Source: Noviherbaspirillum pedocola (GTDB taxonomy: Bacteria > Pseudomonadota > Gammaproteobacteria > Burkholderiales > Burkholderiaceae_D). From it: a stretch of 64,000 nucleotides of DNA. The stretch covers positions 248,001 through 312,000 of the forward strand of contig NZ_JAEPBG010000002.1 of the NCBI RefSeq assembly GCF_016632335.1. Direction: 5' to 3'. The translations under genes and the position numbers were made by a program. The first letter of the stretch is position 1. Each line of letters opens with the position of its first letter. Positions 17,373-26,850 of the stretch are shown here, piece after piece. Below the pieces are notes generated by a model. It saw nothing but the letters and a program-made list of their open reading frames with translations, did no database searches and was not told the origin of the DNA.

Positions 17373-18662
17373 TCAAATCAAGCCTTCAAACGGCAGCACA
17401 TCGACCATGTCGCCAGCCTGCACATTGCCCAGCTCGTGGCCCAGCACCACCATGCAATTGGCCTGCGACATCGAGCGCAGGATGCCCGAACCCTGCGAGC
17501 CCGTGATACGTACCTGCCGGCTGCCATCCGTAGCCCGGTACAGGATGCCGCGCTGGTACTCGGTGCGGCCCGGTTTCTTGCGTATCGCGCCTTCCGAGCG
17601 CGCCTGCAGCAGCGGTAGTGGCTCGCTGTCGGCGCCCATCATGTGCAGCAGCGCTTCGCGCGCGAAGAAGTAGAAAGTGACCATCACCGCGACCGGATTA
17701 CCGGGCAGCCCGAACAGATAGGCGCTCCTGCCGGCCGAATGGATCTTGCCGAAGGCCATTGGCCGACCCGGGCGCATGCCGATCTTCCAGAAAGTGACGT
17801 CGCCGAGCTTGGCCATCATGTCGCGGGTGTAGTCGGCCGCGCCGACCGAGACGCCGCCGGAAGTGATGATGGCGTCGGCATTCTCGCAGGCGCTGCGAAA
17901 GGCCGCCTCCAGCGCCGCCGGATCGTCCTTCACCACGCCCATGTCGATGAAGTCGCAGCCCAGGCGCGAGAGCATGCCGTACAGCGTGTAGCGGTTGCTG
18001 TCGTAGACGCAGCCTTCGTCCAGCGGCTCGCCGATCGAGCGCAATTCGTCGCCGGTGGAAAAGAAAGCCACGCGCAGGCGGCGTTGCACCGGCACTTCCG
18101 CAATGCCCAGCGAAGCCAGCAGGCCCAGGTCCGCCGGGCGGATGATGCGACCCTTTTGCAGCGCCGGTTGTCCAGCCGCGAGATCCTCGCCTTTCAGGCG
18201 CCGATTGTCGCCGGCGCGCACCACGCCGCCTGGCAGCGAAATGGCCTGTGCGCCGGTCTGTTCGATGAATTCCTGCGGCACCACGGTGTCGCAACCGGCG
18301 GGCATGACTGCGCCGGTCATGATCTGCACGCATTCGCCCGCCTTGAGTTCGCCTTCCCAAGCGCGGCCGGCAAAGGCGGCGCCGACCACGCGCAGTTCGC
18401 GCGTGGCATCTGCGGCGGGCAGGTCGCTGCTGGCGAAGGCATAGCCATCCATCGCGGAATTGTCATGCGCCGGTACGTTGATGCCCGAGATGATGTCGGC
18501 TGCAAGTACCCGGTCCAGCGCGCTGCGGATGGCGACCTTTTCGATCGCATGCAGCGGTGTGACGAAGCTCTTGATGATTTGCTGTGCCTGCGCGACCGGC
18601 AGCGCATTCGGGTCGTAGCCGGACAGGCAGCTGACGACGTCCTGCAAGGTGGGGTGGCTCAT
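17373..18662 (-). CDS. moeA: Molybdopterin molybdenumtransferase MoeA
   Basis: 429 aa, full length. MoeA inserts molybdate into adenylated molybdopterin, the last step of molybdenum cofactor synthesis. Domain I/II shows the conserved NVPAHDNSAMDGYAF near residues 63-77. The MoCF-binding domain has ITSGGVSVGAADYTRD and a Pro-rich loop GMRPGRPMAFG, followed by LFGLPGNPVAVMV. The C-terminal domain IV (from about 355) is present. It starts 7 nt after moaA on the same strand and is surely cotranscribed with it. Confidence 0.95.
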   Translation of the reverse strand: MSHPTLQDVVSCLSGYDPNALPVAQAQQIIKSFVTPLHAIEKVAIRSALDRVLAADIISGINVPAHDNSAMDGYAFASSDLPAADATRELRVVGAAFAGRAWEGELKAGECVQIMTGAVMPAGCDTVVPQEFIEQTGAQAISLPGGVVRAGDNRRLKGEDLAAGQPALQKGRIIRPADLGLLASLGIAEVPVQRRLRVAFFSTGDELRSIGEPLDEGCVYDSNRYTLYGMLSRLGCDFIDMGVVKDDPAALEAAFRSACENADAIITSGGVSVGAADYTRDMMAKLGDVTFWKIGMRPGRPMAFGKIHSAGRSAYLFGLPGNPVAVMVTFYFFAREALLHMMGADSEPLPLLQARSEGAIRKKPGRTEYQRGILYRATDGSRQVRITGSQGSGILRSMSQANCMVVLGHELGNVQAGDMVDVLPFEGLI

Positions 18663-18669
18663 GGTTTTC

Positions 18670-19788
18670 TTATCCGCCTATGTATGACATTTCAACTTTC
18701 TTGCCTGCGGTACGCGAGGGGTCGGGAACGCCGGCCGCACGCAATTCCGAATAGCGATCGCCGCGATCACGCCAGATGCCGGCCACGACGCTGGCAATTT
18801 CGGCGTCGCTGCGACCCGTGCGCAGCAGCGCGCGCAGATCGTGACCGCCGGTGGCGAACAGACAGGTGTAGAGCTTGCCTTCGGTGGACAGGCGAGCGCG
18901 GCTGCAGTCGCTGCAGAAGGCCTGGGTGACGCTGGAAATGACGCCAATCTCGCCGCCGCCGTCGCGGTAGCGCCAGCGCTCGGCGGTTTCGCCGGTATAG
19001 TTCGGCTCGATTTCTTCGAGAGGGAGTTCGGCGTCGATGCGGCGCACGACTTCGGCTGAAGGAATCACTTCATCCATCTTCCAGCCGTTGCTGTCGCCCA
19101 CATCCATATATTCGATGAAGCGCAGGATGGTCGGCGTGTCCTTGAAGCGGCGCGCCATCGGCAGGATTTCGCCATCGTTGACGCCGCCCTTGACCACCAT
19201 GTTGACCTTCACCGGTCCGAGTCCCGCGGCCTGTGCCGCCTCGATGCCGTGCAACACATCATCGACCGGAAAATCGACATCGTTCATGCGTTTGAAGATG
19301 GCATCGTTCAGCGAGTCGAGCGAGACCGTGACCCGGTTCAGGCCGGCGTCCTTCAGCGCGCGCGCCTTCTTCGCCAGCAGCGAGCCGTTGGTGGTGAGCG
19401 TGAGATCGAGCTCGCGGCCGTCCGGGGTCCTGATCTCGCGCAGCATGCCGATCAGCCGCTCGATGTGCTTGCGCAGCAGCGGCTCGCCGCCGGTCAGCCG
19501 GATCTTCTCCACGCCGTGCGCGACGAACACGCGCGCCACGCGGGTGATTTCCTCGAAGGAGAGCAGGGCGCTCTGCGGCAGGAACGCATAGTTCTTGTCG
19601 AAGACATCCTTGGGCATGCAATACACGCAGCGGAAATTGCAGCGGTCGGTGACCGAAATGCGCAGGTCGCGCAAGGGGCGCGCGAGCGCATCGGTCAGCA
19701 AGCCGTTCGGTGCCTCGAGGCGTTCCGGGACGGCCAGTGACGTGGCGCGTTGACGGTGATCCAGGACTGGGATGACTCGGTGATTCAT
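18670..19788 (-). CDS. moaA: GTP 3',8-cyclase MoaA
   Basis: 372 aa. A radical SAM enzyme that starts molybdenum cofactor synthesis from GTP. The N-terminal 4Fe-4S ligands are in CNFRCVYC, with [11 protein letters not shown] after them. The C-terminal cluster ligands are in FCSDCSRAR, and the chain ends with the double Gly (YIGG) typical of MoaA. I set the start at ATG 19788 (MNHRVIPV); no good ribosome site is visible, and the frame continues upstream without family similarity. moeA follows directly; mobA, often placed between them in relatives, is absent here. Confidence 0.94.
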   Translation of the reverse strand: MNHRVIPVLDHRQRATSLAVPERLEAPNGLLTDALARPLRDLRISVTDRCNFRCVYCMPKDVFDKNYAFLPQSALLSFEEITRVARVFVAHGVEKIRLTGGEPLLRKHIERLIGMLREIRTPDGRELDLTLTTNGSLLAKKARALKDAGLNRVTVSLDSLNDAIFKRMNDVDFPVDDVLHGIEAAQAAGLGPVKVNMVVKGGVNDGEILPMARRFKDTPTILRFIEYMDVGDSNGWKMDEVIPSAEVVRRIDAELPLEEIEPNYTGETAERWRYRDGGGEIGVISSVTQAFCSDCSRARLSTEGKLYTCLFATGGHDLRALLRTGRSDAEIASVVAGIWRDRGDRYSELRAAGVPDPSRTAGKKVEMSYIGG

Positions 19789-19917
19789 GTGAGGAGTGTT
19801 GTAGTGACTGCGGGCGATACGCGAACTGCTAACGATACCACGGGCGCTGCGGTAACACAGACGTCGCACGGTGCAGGCCGCATGCGCATATGCGCGTATT
19901 GCCGCGCCAGACAGGAG

Positions 19918-19941
19918 AAAGGGAGCGCGAAGCTCCCTTTT
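19918..19941 (-). terminator. Terminator downstream of rne
   Basis: A 9-bp stem (19918-19926 with 19932-19940) around a TTCGC loop on the minus strand, starting 50 nt after the rne stop. Both arms end in A/T runs, so it can work in either direction. It isolates rne from moaA. Confidence 0.8.
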
Positions 19942-19989
19942 GCTGTCATCCCGCGCCTCCCGATCACGGAAGGCGCTTCGATTTTCCAA

Positions 19990-22900
19990 TCAATACCGGT
20001 TGGTTTCGATCTGGATCAGCGGCTCGTTGGACACCGGCGGCAGCGGCTTGCGTTCGCGCGGCACGCGTGGCGCCGGTTGGATACGGGCCGCGGCTTCCTG
20101 CGCGGCGCGCAGTTTTTCCGGGTCCGTCGTGGCCAGCGTCAGACCGGCGGCGGAGAGCATCGATTGCAGCTCTTCGACCGGCATCGTTGCCTGCGGTGCG
20201 GCAGCGATCGGTGCGGCCGGCGCTGGCGCCGCGCTGGTTTGAACGACCGCTACAGGCGCGACCTGGCTCGATTCGGCGGCTTGCGCAGCCGGCGCTTCCA
20301 TGCCTTCCTGCTCGGCGCCGCTCTGTGCGGCAAAGGCTTCCACCGGGTCCGCTGCCGTTTCCGGTGCAGCAGCTTCGGCTGGTGCCTGTGCAGTCGCTTC
20401 CACGTTGACGACTGCGGCGGATTCCGTCGCCCTTTCCGTAGCGACCGCCGGGGCGGTTTCAGCGACGGATTCAACTGCAGCTTCCATGGCGGCAGTCGCC
20501 GGAGCGGCTTCCGCTACCGTTTCTTCCATCGTCGCCGGCTCGCTGGCAATCTGCGTCGCCGGCTGCTCGGTGACGATGACGGCACTGGTCACTTGCACCG
20601 ATTCCGTTACCACGACTTCGGTGATGACGGCGCTGACGGCGTCAGCCGATGCGGCTTCGGGTTGCGCATCCGACGTCGCAATTGATTCGAGCTCCTCGCC
20701 CGATTCAATTGCTTCGCCATTCTCGCGCTCGCGGCGGTTGCGGTTGCGGCCACCGCGGCGACGGCGACGACGACGTTGCTCGTCGCCTTCCTCGGTGCCC
20801 TCGGCAGCCATGGTTTCCACGCCTTCCTGCTCGGCGCCGGTCTGGGCAGCAATGGTTTCGACCAAGGCCGGGCCCGCTTCAGGCATCGATGCGGCTTCCG
20901 GCGCGGCCTCGGCCACGTTGTTCAGCAATTCCTCGGCCATGGGCGCGGGATTGGCTGCCGTCTTGCGATCTTCGCGCGGTGCACGCGGTGCGCGTTCGCG
21001 TCGCGTGTTTTCGCGGGTTTCGCCGTTTTCACGCGGCTCGCGTGCCTCGCGCGGTTCACGCGGCTCGCGTTGCTGACGCGGTTCGGCGTTATCGCGCGGC
21101 TGGCGCGCTTCGCCATTCTCGCGCGGCTCGCGGCTATCACGATTTTCACGGCTTTCACGACCTTCGCGCGGTGCACGCGGACCGCGCGGTTGCGGCGCGG
21201 TGGCGGGTTTCGCGCCTTCCTCGCGCAGTTCGGGCTTGCCGGCTTCGCGTTCCTCACGCGGGCCGCGTCCGCCGCGGTTGCGGTTGCGCTGACTGCTGTT
21301 GCGGCCATTGCGCTCGGTGCGTTCCCGTGCGCTCTCCGGTTTCGCGGCGGCCACCGGAGCGGGCGCGGCAACCGGTTCGACCGGCTTCTTGCGGAACAGG
21401 CCGAACAGGCGGCTGAAGAAGCCGGTTTCTGCTGGAGCGGCGACAGGCGCGATTGGGGTCGGGACGCTTACCGGTTCCGGCTGGCGACGCTCGACGATCG
21501 GCGCCGGCTGGTCCGGCGTAATGCTCTTGACCATGGCTTCCTGGCGCGGCTTGGCTTCTTCCTTCTGACGCTTGCCGTAGCTGATGTCAGTTTCTGCGTT
21601 CTCGGCCATGTCGTAGCTTGCCTGCAGATCTTCCAGGCGCGGATCGTCGTGCTTCAGACGCTCCAGCTTGTAATGCGGGGTTTCCAGATGCTTGTTCGGG
21701 ATCAGGATCACGCTGACCCGGTGGCGGGTTTCGATCTTCAGGATCTCGCCACGCTTTTCATTGAGCAGGAAGGCGGCAACATCGACCGGCGCCTGCACAT
21801 GGATCGCGGCCGAATTTTCCTTCATCGCCTCTTCCTGGATGATGCGCAATACCTGCAGCGCGGAGGATTCGGTGTCGCGGATGTGGCCGGTGCCGTTGCA
21901 GCGCGGGCAGGTCACATGGCTGCCTTCGGACAGCGACGGACGCAGGCGCTGGCGCGACAATTCCATCAGGCCGAAGCGGGAAATCTTGCCCATCTGCACA
22001 CGGGCACGGTCGAAGTGCAGCGCATCCTTGAGCCGGGTCTCGACTTCGCGCTGATTCTTCGAATTCTCCATGTCGATGAAGTCGATCACGATCAGGCCGC
22101 CCAGGTCGCGCAGTCGCAACTGGCGCGCCACTTCATCGGCGGCTTCCAGGTTGGTGTTGAGCGCGGTGGTCTCGATGTCGCTGCCGCGGGTCGCGCGGGC
22201 AGAGTTGACGTCAACCGACACCAGCGCTTCGGTGTGATCGATCACGATGGCGCCGCCGGAAGGCAGCGGCACGGTGCGGGAATAGGCGGTTTCGATCTGG
22301 TGTTCGATCTGGAACCGGGAGAACAGCGGCACATCGTCGCGATAGCGCTTGACCCGGTGCACCATGTCCGGCATCACGTGGCTCATGAACTGCTGGGCCT
22401 GGTCGTAGATGTCGTCGGTGTCGATCAGGATTTCACCGATGTCCGGCTGGAAGTAATCACGAATCGCACGGATCACCAGCGAGGATTCCTGGTAGATCAG
22501 GAAAGCGCCCGATGCTGACTGGCTGGCGCCTTCGATCGCGCGCCACAGTTGCATCAGGTAGTTCAGGTCCCACTGCAGTTCATCGACATTGCGGCCGATG
22601 CCGGCAGTGCGGGCAATTACGGACATGCCGGAGGGCAGGTCGAGCTTGTCCATGGTTTCGCGCAATTCCTGCCGGTCTTCGCCCTCGACGCGGCGGGAAA
22701 CACCGCCTCCGCGCGGATTGTTCGGCATCAGCACCAGGTAGCGGCCTGCCAGCGAAATGAAGGACGTCAGCGCCGCGCCCTTGTTGCCGCGTTCCTCCTT
22801 CTCGACCTGGACCATGATTTCCTGGCCTTCGCGCAGCGCTTCGCGAATCGTCGCGTTGCGCACGTCGACGCCTTCACGGAAATAACTGCGGGCAACTTCT

Positions 22901-23112
22901 TTAAAGGGGAGGAATCCGTGGCGCTCTTCGCCGTAATTGACGAAACAGGCTTCAAGGGAGGGTTCGATGCGGGTAATGACGCCTTTGTAGATATTGGACT
23001 TGCGCTGCTCGCGTCCGGCGGTCTCGATATCGATGTCGATCAGCTTCTGGCCATCGACAATTGCCACGCGCAACTCTTCCTGCTGCGTGGCATTGAACAA
23101 CATCCTTTTCAT
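19990..23112 (-). CDS. rne: Ribonuclease E
   Basis: 1040 aa. The essential endonuclease of mRNA turnover and rRNA/tRNA maturation, normally membrane-associated and the scaffold of the degradosome. The N-terminal catalytic half has an S1 domain (about 35-120), the DNase I-like active site Asp residues in VDVNSARATRG and VIDFIDMEN, and the zinc link CPRCNG near residue 402. The C-terminal half (from about 520) is low-complexity: an Arg-rich region full of PRE/REN repeats (RNA binding), then Ala/Glu-rich sequence with a repeated AAQ-x-GAEQEG unit, and a conserved-looking tail ending PLIQIETNRY. ATG at 23112 is preceded by GGAG. A long leader probably allows autoregulation. Confidence 0.96.
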   Translation of the reverse strand: MKRMLFNATQQEELRVAIVDGQKLIDIDIETAGREQRKSNIYKGVITRIEPSLEACFVNYGEERHGFLPFKEVARSYFREGVDVRNATIREALREGQEIMVQVEKEERGNKGAALTSFISLAGRYLVLMPNNPRGGGVSRRVEGEDRQELRETMDKLDLPSGMSVIARTAGIGRNVDELQWDLNYLMQLWRAIEGASQSASGAFLIYQESSLVIRAIRDYFQPDIGEILIDTDDIYDQAQQFMSHVMPDMVHRVKRYRDDVPLFSRFQIEHQIETAYSRTVPLPSGGAIVIDHTEALVSVDVNSARATRGSDIETTALNTNLEAADEVARQLRLRDLGGLIVIDFIDMENSKNQREVETRLKDALHFDRARVQMGKISRFGLMELSRQRLRPSLSEGSHVTCPRCNGTGHIRDTESSALQVLRIIQEEAMKENSAAIHVQAPVDVAAFLLNEKRGEILKIETRHRVSVILIPNKHLETPHYKLERLKHDDPRLEDLQASYDMAENAETDISYGKRQKEEAKPRQEAMVKSITPDQPAPIVERRQPEPVSVPTPIAPVAAPAETGFFSRLFGLFRKKPVEPVAAPAPVAAAKPESARERTERNGRNSSQRNRNRGGRGPREEREAGKPELREEGAKPATAPQPRGPRAPREGRESRENRDSREPRENGEARQPRDNAEPRQQREPREPREAREPRENGETRENTRRERAPRAPREDRKTAANPAPMAEELLNNVAEAAPEAASMPEAGPALVETIAAQTGAEQEGVETMAAEGTEEGDEQRRRRRRRGGRNRNRRERENGEAIESGEELESIATSDAQPEAASADAVSAVITEVVVTESVQVTSAVIVTEQPATQIASEPATMEETVAEAAPATAAMEAAVESVAETAPAVATERATESAAVVNVEATAQAPAEAAAPETAADPVEAFAAQSGAEQEGMEAPAAQAAESSQVAPVAVVQTSAAPAPAAPIAAAPQATMPVEELQSMLSAAGLTLATTDPEKLRAAQEAAARIQPAPRVPRERKPLPPVSNEPLIQIETNRY

Positions 23113-23686
23113 ATTTTTCTCACTCCGTGGCCTTGGAAGGCCATCTTCAGTGCCGTCGGCGCTTTCGGACGCGAACGGCGGCTGCTATTTAGGGATGTAT
23201 GCGAGGGCGGAGTGTCGGGCAGGGGAATTGCCATGCGGCGGGTCGCCAATGAATAGGGCGACGCCGTGCCGGGCGCGGATGGGCCTTCGTTTGGCGGCGC
23301 ATGCCGGCCGCTTGCGTGTCGGCGCCGCGCGGTCGAGGCGCGGGACTATGCAAGGCGCGGCAGCATGCGCGCGTTTTGCCGAGTTCGGCATGCCGGTCCG
23401 GCAGCTTCGGCGAACAAACAGTTTCAGACCACATCAACCAGGCAGCCCGCGCTGTTGCGGGCTGCCTGAAATAATCCTTAGCGACAATCGATCCAACATT
23501 TTCGCGCGCTGCCCGATCACAACAACGGGTGCGACTCTGGGTCGCGCAGAAATGCTGCATACACATCTTTTCCATCGTATTTGCAAATTTGGCGGGGCCG
23601 ATGGAGACGCCCCTTGTGTAGAATGTGCTTTTTATTCTTACACCTACGGCGGCCGCTCGCCACCGTCGGGCGATTATATATTCAAA
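23113..23686. promoter_or_regulatory. Divergent rne-rluC control region
   Basis: 574 nt without a credible gene. It should hold the promoters of both genes and, by analogy with E. coli, a long rne 5' leader through which RNase E controls its own mRNA. One strong element is visible: a perfect 10-bp hairpin (23441-23450 with 23457-23466, 6-nt loop) lacking a T tract on either side. No known RNA family was recognised. Confidence 0.55.
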
Positions 23687-24697
23687 ATGAAGGACTTAGC
23701 GAGCTTTTCCGGGAAAAGTGCAAGAATCCCGGCCGCAGGTCAGCAATCTCCTGTTTCCGCGCAAGTCCAGTTGATCACGATTTCCGAAGAAGAATCCGGT
23801 CAACGCATCGACAACTATCTGCTCCGGGTTTTCAAGGGCGTTCCCAAAAGTCATGTGTACAGGGTGCTGCGCTCGGGCGAGGTTCGCGTCAACAAGGGGC
23901 GGGTGGACCAGACGTATCGACTGAAACAGGGCGATTTGCTGCGCCTGCCACCGGTGCGCATGAGCGAAAAACCTGCCACGTCGGTTGCCCCCGGAGCGGA
24001 ATTTCGAATCCTGCTGGAAGACAGTCATCTGCTGGTCATCGACAAGCCGGCTGGCGTGGCGGTGCATGGCGGTTCGGGCGTCAGCTATGGCGTTATTGAA
24101 CAGTTGCGCGCATCCCGCCCTGAAGCGAAGTTTCTGGAACTGGTGCATCGGCTGGATCGGGATACGTCGGGCATATTGCTTCTGGCGAAAAAACGATCCG
24201 CGCTCACCTCATTGCATGAACAGATACGCGAGGGGCAGCTCGACAAGCGTTACCTGACGCTGGTGAAGGGCGACTGGAGCAATCAGCGTCAGCATGTGCG
24301 CTTGCCACTGTTCAAGTACAGCACGCCGGATGGCGAGCGGCGGGTAAGGGTGCAATCCGACGGGTTGCCTTCGCACACTGTGTTCAATTTGTTGCGAAAA
24401 TACGGGCCCTTTGTGTTGCTGGAAGCGGAGTTGAAGACTGGACGCACCCATCAGATCCGGGTGCACCTCGCTTCCAGCGGATTCCCGATCGTCGGCGACG
24501 ACAAGTACGGCGACTTCAGCCTGAACCGGGAATTGCAGCGCGCCGAGGGCGAGCGGCCGGCATTCCGTCGCATGTTCCTGCACGCGCACAAGCTCACCTT
24601 CAGCCATCCGGAAAGCGGTCGGCCGGTGACATTGAGCGCCGCGCTGCCGGAAGACTGCGTTGCATTCCTGAAGGGCTTGGAAAGGATCGAAACCTGA
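23687..24697 (+). CDS. rluC: 23S rRNA pseudouridine synthase RluC
   Basis: 336 aa. It converts uridines in domain V/II of 23S rRNA (955, 2504 and 2580 in E. coli numbering) to pseudouridine. An S4 RNA-binding domain (about 40-95, with GQRIDNYLLRVF and SGEVRVNKGRV) precedes the catalytic domain, whose active-site Asp is in HRLDRDTSGILLLAK. RTHQIRVHLAS is the conserved late motif. The start at 23687 (MKDLASF) gives the normal RluC length. It stands divergently from rne as in E. coli. Confidence 0.93.
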   Translation: MKDLASFSGKSARIPAAGQQSPVSAQVQLITISEEESGQRIDNYLLRVFKGVPKSHVYRVLRSGEVRVNKGRVDQTYRLKQGDLLRLPPVRMSEKPATSVAPGAEFRILLEDSHLLVIDKPAGVAVHGGSGVSYGVIEQLRASRPEAKFLELVHRLDRDTSGILLLAKKRSALTSLHEQIREGQLDKRYLTLVKGDWSNQRQHVRLPLFKYSTPDGERRVRVQSDGLPSHTVFNLLRKYGPFVLLEAELKTGRTHQIRVHLASSGFPIVGDDKYGDFSLNRELQRAEGERPAFRRMFLHAHKLTFSHPESGRPVTLSAALPEDCVAFLKGLERIET

Positions 24698-24764
24698 GCG
24701 ACCTGTCAGGCTCGGCCGAAATAATCGAATTTGAAAATAGGAGCGGGCGGCATCGTCCGAAGCC

Positions 24765-25424
24765 ATGCCGAAAAAACAATTTGACTTGATCGTTTTCGAC
24801 TGGGACGGCACGTTAATGGATAGCACCGCCGCCATCGTTCGCAGCATACAGGCCGCCGCGCGTGACCTCGGTTTGCCAGTGCCTGATACGCGCGCGGCAT
24901 CGTTCGTCATCGGGCTTGGTTTGCAGGAAGCAATGCAAACCGTGCTGCCGGGTCTGGAAGCCAAGTACTATCCGCGCATGGTGGAGCGTTACCGTTTTCA
25001 CTACCTGAGCCGTGACCATGAGCTGGTGCTGTTTGATGGCGTGCGGGAAATGCTGGCTGATCTGTCTCAGCAAGGCTACTTCCTTGCGGTGGCGACCGGA
25101 AAAAGTCGTGTCGGGCTGAATCGGGCGCTGGATAATGCCGGGCTGCTTTCGGTCTTTGATGCCACGCGCTGCGCCGATGAAACGTTTTCGAAGCCGCATC
25201 CGGCGATGCTGCTGGAAATCACGCGTGAGCTGGGACAGGAAATGAGTCGTACCGTCATGATTGGCGACACCAGTCACGATCTGCAGATGGCTGCGAATGC
25301 CGGCGCCAGTGGCATCGGTGTGCATTACGGCGCGCATACGCCGGACGAGCTGCTTGCCTGCAATCCTGTGTTCAGCGCCGAGTCGGTGCCGCAATTGCAT
25401 TCCTGGCTCATTGAAAACGCCTGA
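24765..25424 (+). CDS. HAD-IA family hydrolase (phosphoglycolate phosphatase-like)
   Basis: 219 aa. Motif I is FDWDGTLMD (Asp12 nucleophile, Asp14), motif II lies in VATGKS, and motif III/IV in KPHP followed by MIGDTSHDLQMAANAG. A cap domain occupies about 20-85. The family dephosphorylates small phosphate esters; a phosphoglycolate-type phosphatase is a guess. The stop overlaps the start of the Rieske gene by one base (TGATG), and rluC lies upstream, so these probably form one operon. Confidence 0.88.
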   Translation: MPKKQFDLIVFDWDGTLMDSTAAIVRSIQAAARDLGLPVPDTRAASFVIGLGLQEAMQTVLPGLEAKYYPRMVERYRFHYLSRDHELVLFDGVREMLADLSQQGYFLAVATGKSRVGLNRALDNAGLLSVFDATRCADETFSKPHPAMLLEITRELGQEMSRTVMIGDTSHDLQMAANAGASGIGVHYGAHTPDELLACNPVFSAESVPQLHSWLIENA

Positions 25425-25795
25425 TGACAACCGAAGAAATTTACCTCTGTGAAGCATTGGCGCTCGCGGAAGGCGGCAGCGGCGTGCGCTTTCCGGTCAC
25501 GGCGGGCGGCGAAGATGGCACCGGATTTGCCGTGCGCTACGATGGGCGCGTGCATGCCTATCTGAACCGCTGCGCCCATGTGCCGATTGAACTCGATTGG
25601 AATGAAGGGCAGTTTTTCGATTCGAGCGGTTTGTATCTGATGTGTTCCACACACGGTGCGATTTACGATCCGGAAACCGGGCGCTGTGCTGGCGGCCCAT
25701 GCCGGGGCGGACGCTTGCGTGCTATCTCAGCGATTGAACATGACGGCAAGGTGTTCTGGGTGCCGGATGACTATGTAAAACCAGCCCGCGCCTAG
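25424..25795 (+). CDS. Rieske [2Fe-2S] domain protein
   Basis: 123 aa, a single Rieske domain. The iron-sulfur ligands are C-A-H (RCAHVPIEL) and C-S-T-H (MCSTHGAIY), with GPCRGGRL after them. It resembles small ferredoxin-type Rieske proteins that pass electrons, but here it has no oxygenase neighbour. It overlaps the HAD gene by one base and precedes the SppA-type protease gene. Confidence 0.88.
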   Translation: MTTEEIYLCEALALAEGGSGVRFPVTAGGEDGTGFAVRYDGRVHAYLNRCAHVPIELDWNEGQFFDSSGLYLMCSTHGAIYDPETGRCAGGPCRGGRLRAISAIEHDGKVFWVPDDYVKPARA

Positions 25796-25838
25796 CGCCG
25801 CGGCATACGGGAAAGAGCCAGGAAGAAGAGCCAAGACA

Positions 25839-26825
25839 ATGAGCAGCGAGAACAACAAGGAAAACACGTACACACCGCCTGCGCGCGACGCTGCCTGGGA
25901 GCGCGAAGTCCTGGAGAAGCTGGCCTTCGCCACGCTCGCCGAACAGAAGAGCCGACGGCGCTGGAGCATCTTCTTTCGTTTTGCGTTCCTTGCCGTGATT
26001 CTCTTCGGCCTTGCGCTGGCCTTTGACCTGACTGACACGGAGATGGAATCGGTCGGTACGCATACCGCCATGGTGGAAATCGACGGCTCGATCGAGGCCG
26101 GCGGCGGTTCCGGCTCTGCAGAAACCGTGATTCCGGCATTGAACCAGGCGTTTTCCGACGCCGGCGCGGTCGGCGTGGTGCTGCGCATCAACAGTCCGGG
26201 TGGAAGTCCCGTTCAAGCCGGCATGATCAACGACGAGATCATGCGACTGCGGCAGCTGTATCCACAGAAACCCATCTACGCGGTTGTCGATGAAATGTGC
26301 GCATCGGGCGGTTATTACATTGCCGCCGCGGCGGATCGTATCTATGTCAACAAGGCAAGCATTGTCGGATCGATAGGCGTGCTGATGGATGGTTTCGGGT
26401 TTTCCGGTCTGATGAACAAGGTCGGTGTCGAGCGGCGATTGCTCACTGCGGGCGAGAACAAGGGGTTCATGGATCCGTTCAGTCCGATGTCGCCGAAGCA
26501 GGTCGAATATGCGCAATCGATGCTCAATGAGATTCATCAACAATTCATCGAGGCGGTGCGCAAGGGGCGTGGCAAGCGTCTGAAGGAAACGCCGGAGCTG
26601 TTCTCCGGGCTGTTCTGGACCGGTAGCAAGGCCGTGGAACTGGGTCTGGCCGATGGCTTCGGCACGGTCAACAGCGTAGCGCGCACCGAATTCAAAACCG
26701 AGGATGTGGTGGATTACACGAAGCGGGAAGCTTTGCCGGAACGCGTGCTGAAAAAGTTTGGCGCGGCGATTGGCGGCGGTGCGACAAGCTCGGTCCTCGG
26801 AAACGTCAAGCCCATGCTGCGCTGA
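25839..26825 (+). CDS. S49 family signal peptide peptidase (SppA, short form)
   Basis: 328 aa. One membrane helix (about 45-63) anchors a periplasmic serine protease domain that degrades cleaved signal peptides. INSPGGSP is the family substrate-binding loop, ASGGYYIA holds the catalytic Ser, and the catalytic Lys should be in the GENKGFMDPF region. The length corresponds to single-domain SppA enzymes that assemble as oligomers. It follows the Rieske gene by 43 nt and converges on the RsmI-like gene. Confidence 0.92.
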   Translation: MSSENNKENTYTPPARDAAWEREVLEKLAFATLAEQKSRRRWSIFFRFAFLAVILFGLALAFDLTDTEMESVGTHTAMVEIDGSIEAGGGSGSAETVIPALNQAFSDAGAVGVVLRINSPGGSPVQAGMINDEIMRLRQLYPQKPIYAVVDEMCASGGYYIAAAADRIYVNKASIVGSIGVLMDGFGFSGLMNKVGVERRLLTAGENKGFMDPFSPMSPKQVEYAQSMLNEIHQQFIEAVRKGRGKRLKETPELFSGLFWTGSKAVELGLADGFGTVNSVARTEFKTEDVVDYTKREALPERVLKKFGAAIGGGATSSVLGNVKPMLR

Positions 26826-26850
26826 GCCCCGGACCCGCGCGGCAGCCTTA

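Noticed and set aside
20980-21200. CRISPR-like or tandem DNA repeat
   Set aside because: The periodic GC-rich motifs encode the Arg-Glu-Pro repeats of the RNase E tail in frame and have no regular spacers.
20776-22518. 580-residue plus-strand frame opposite rne
   Set aside because: Shadow of the RNase E gene; the minus-strand protein has all catalytic motifs.
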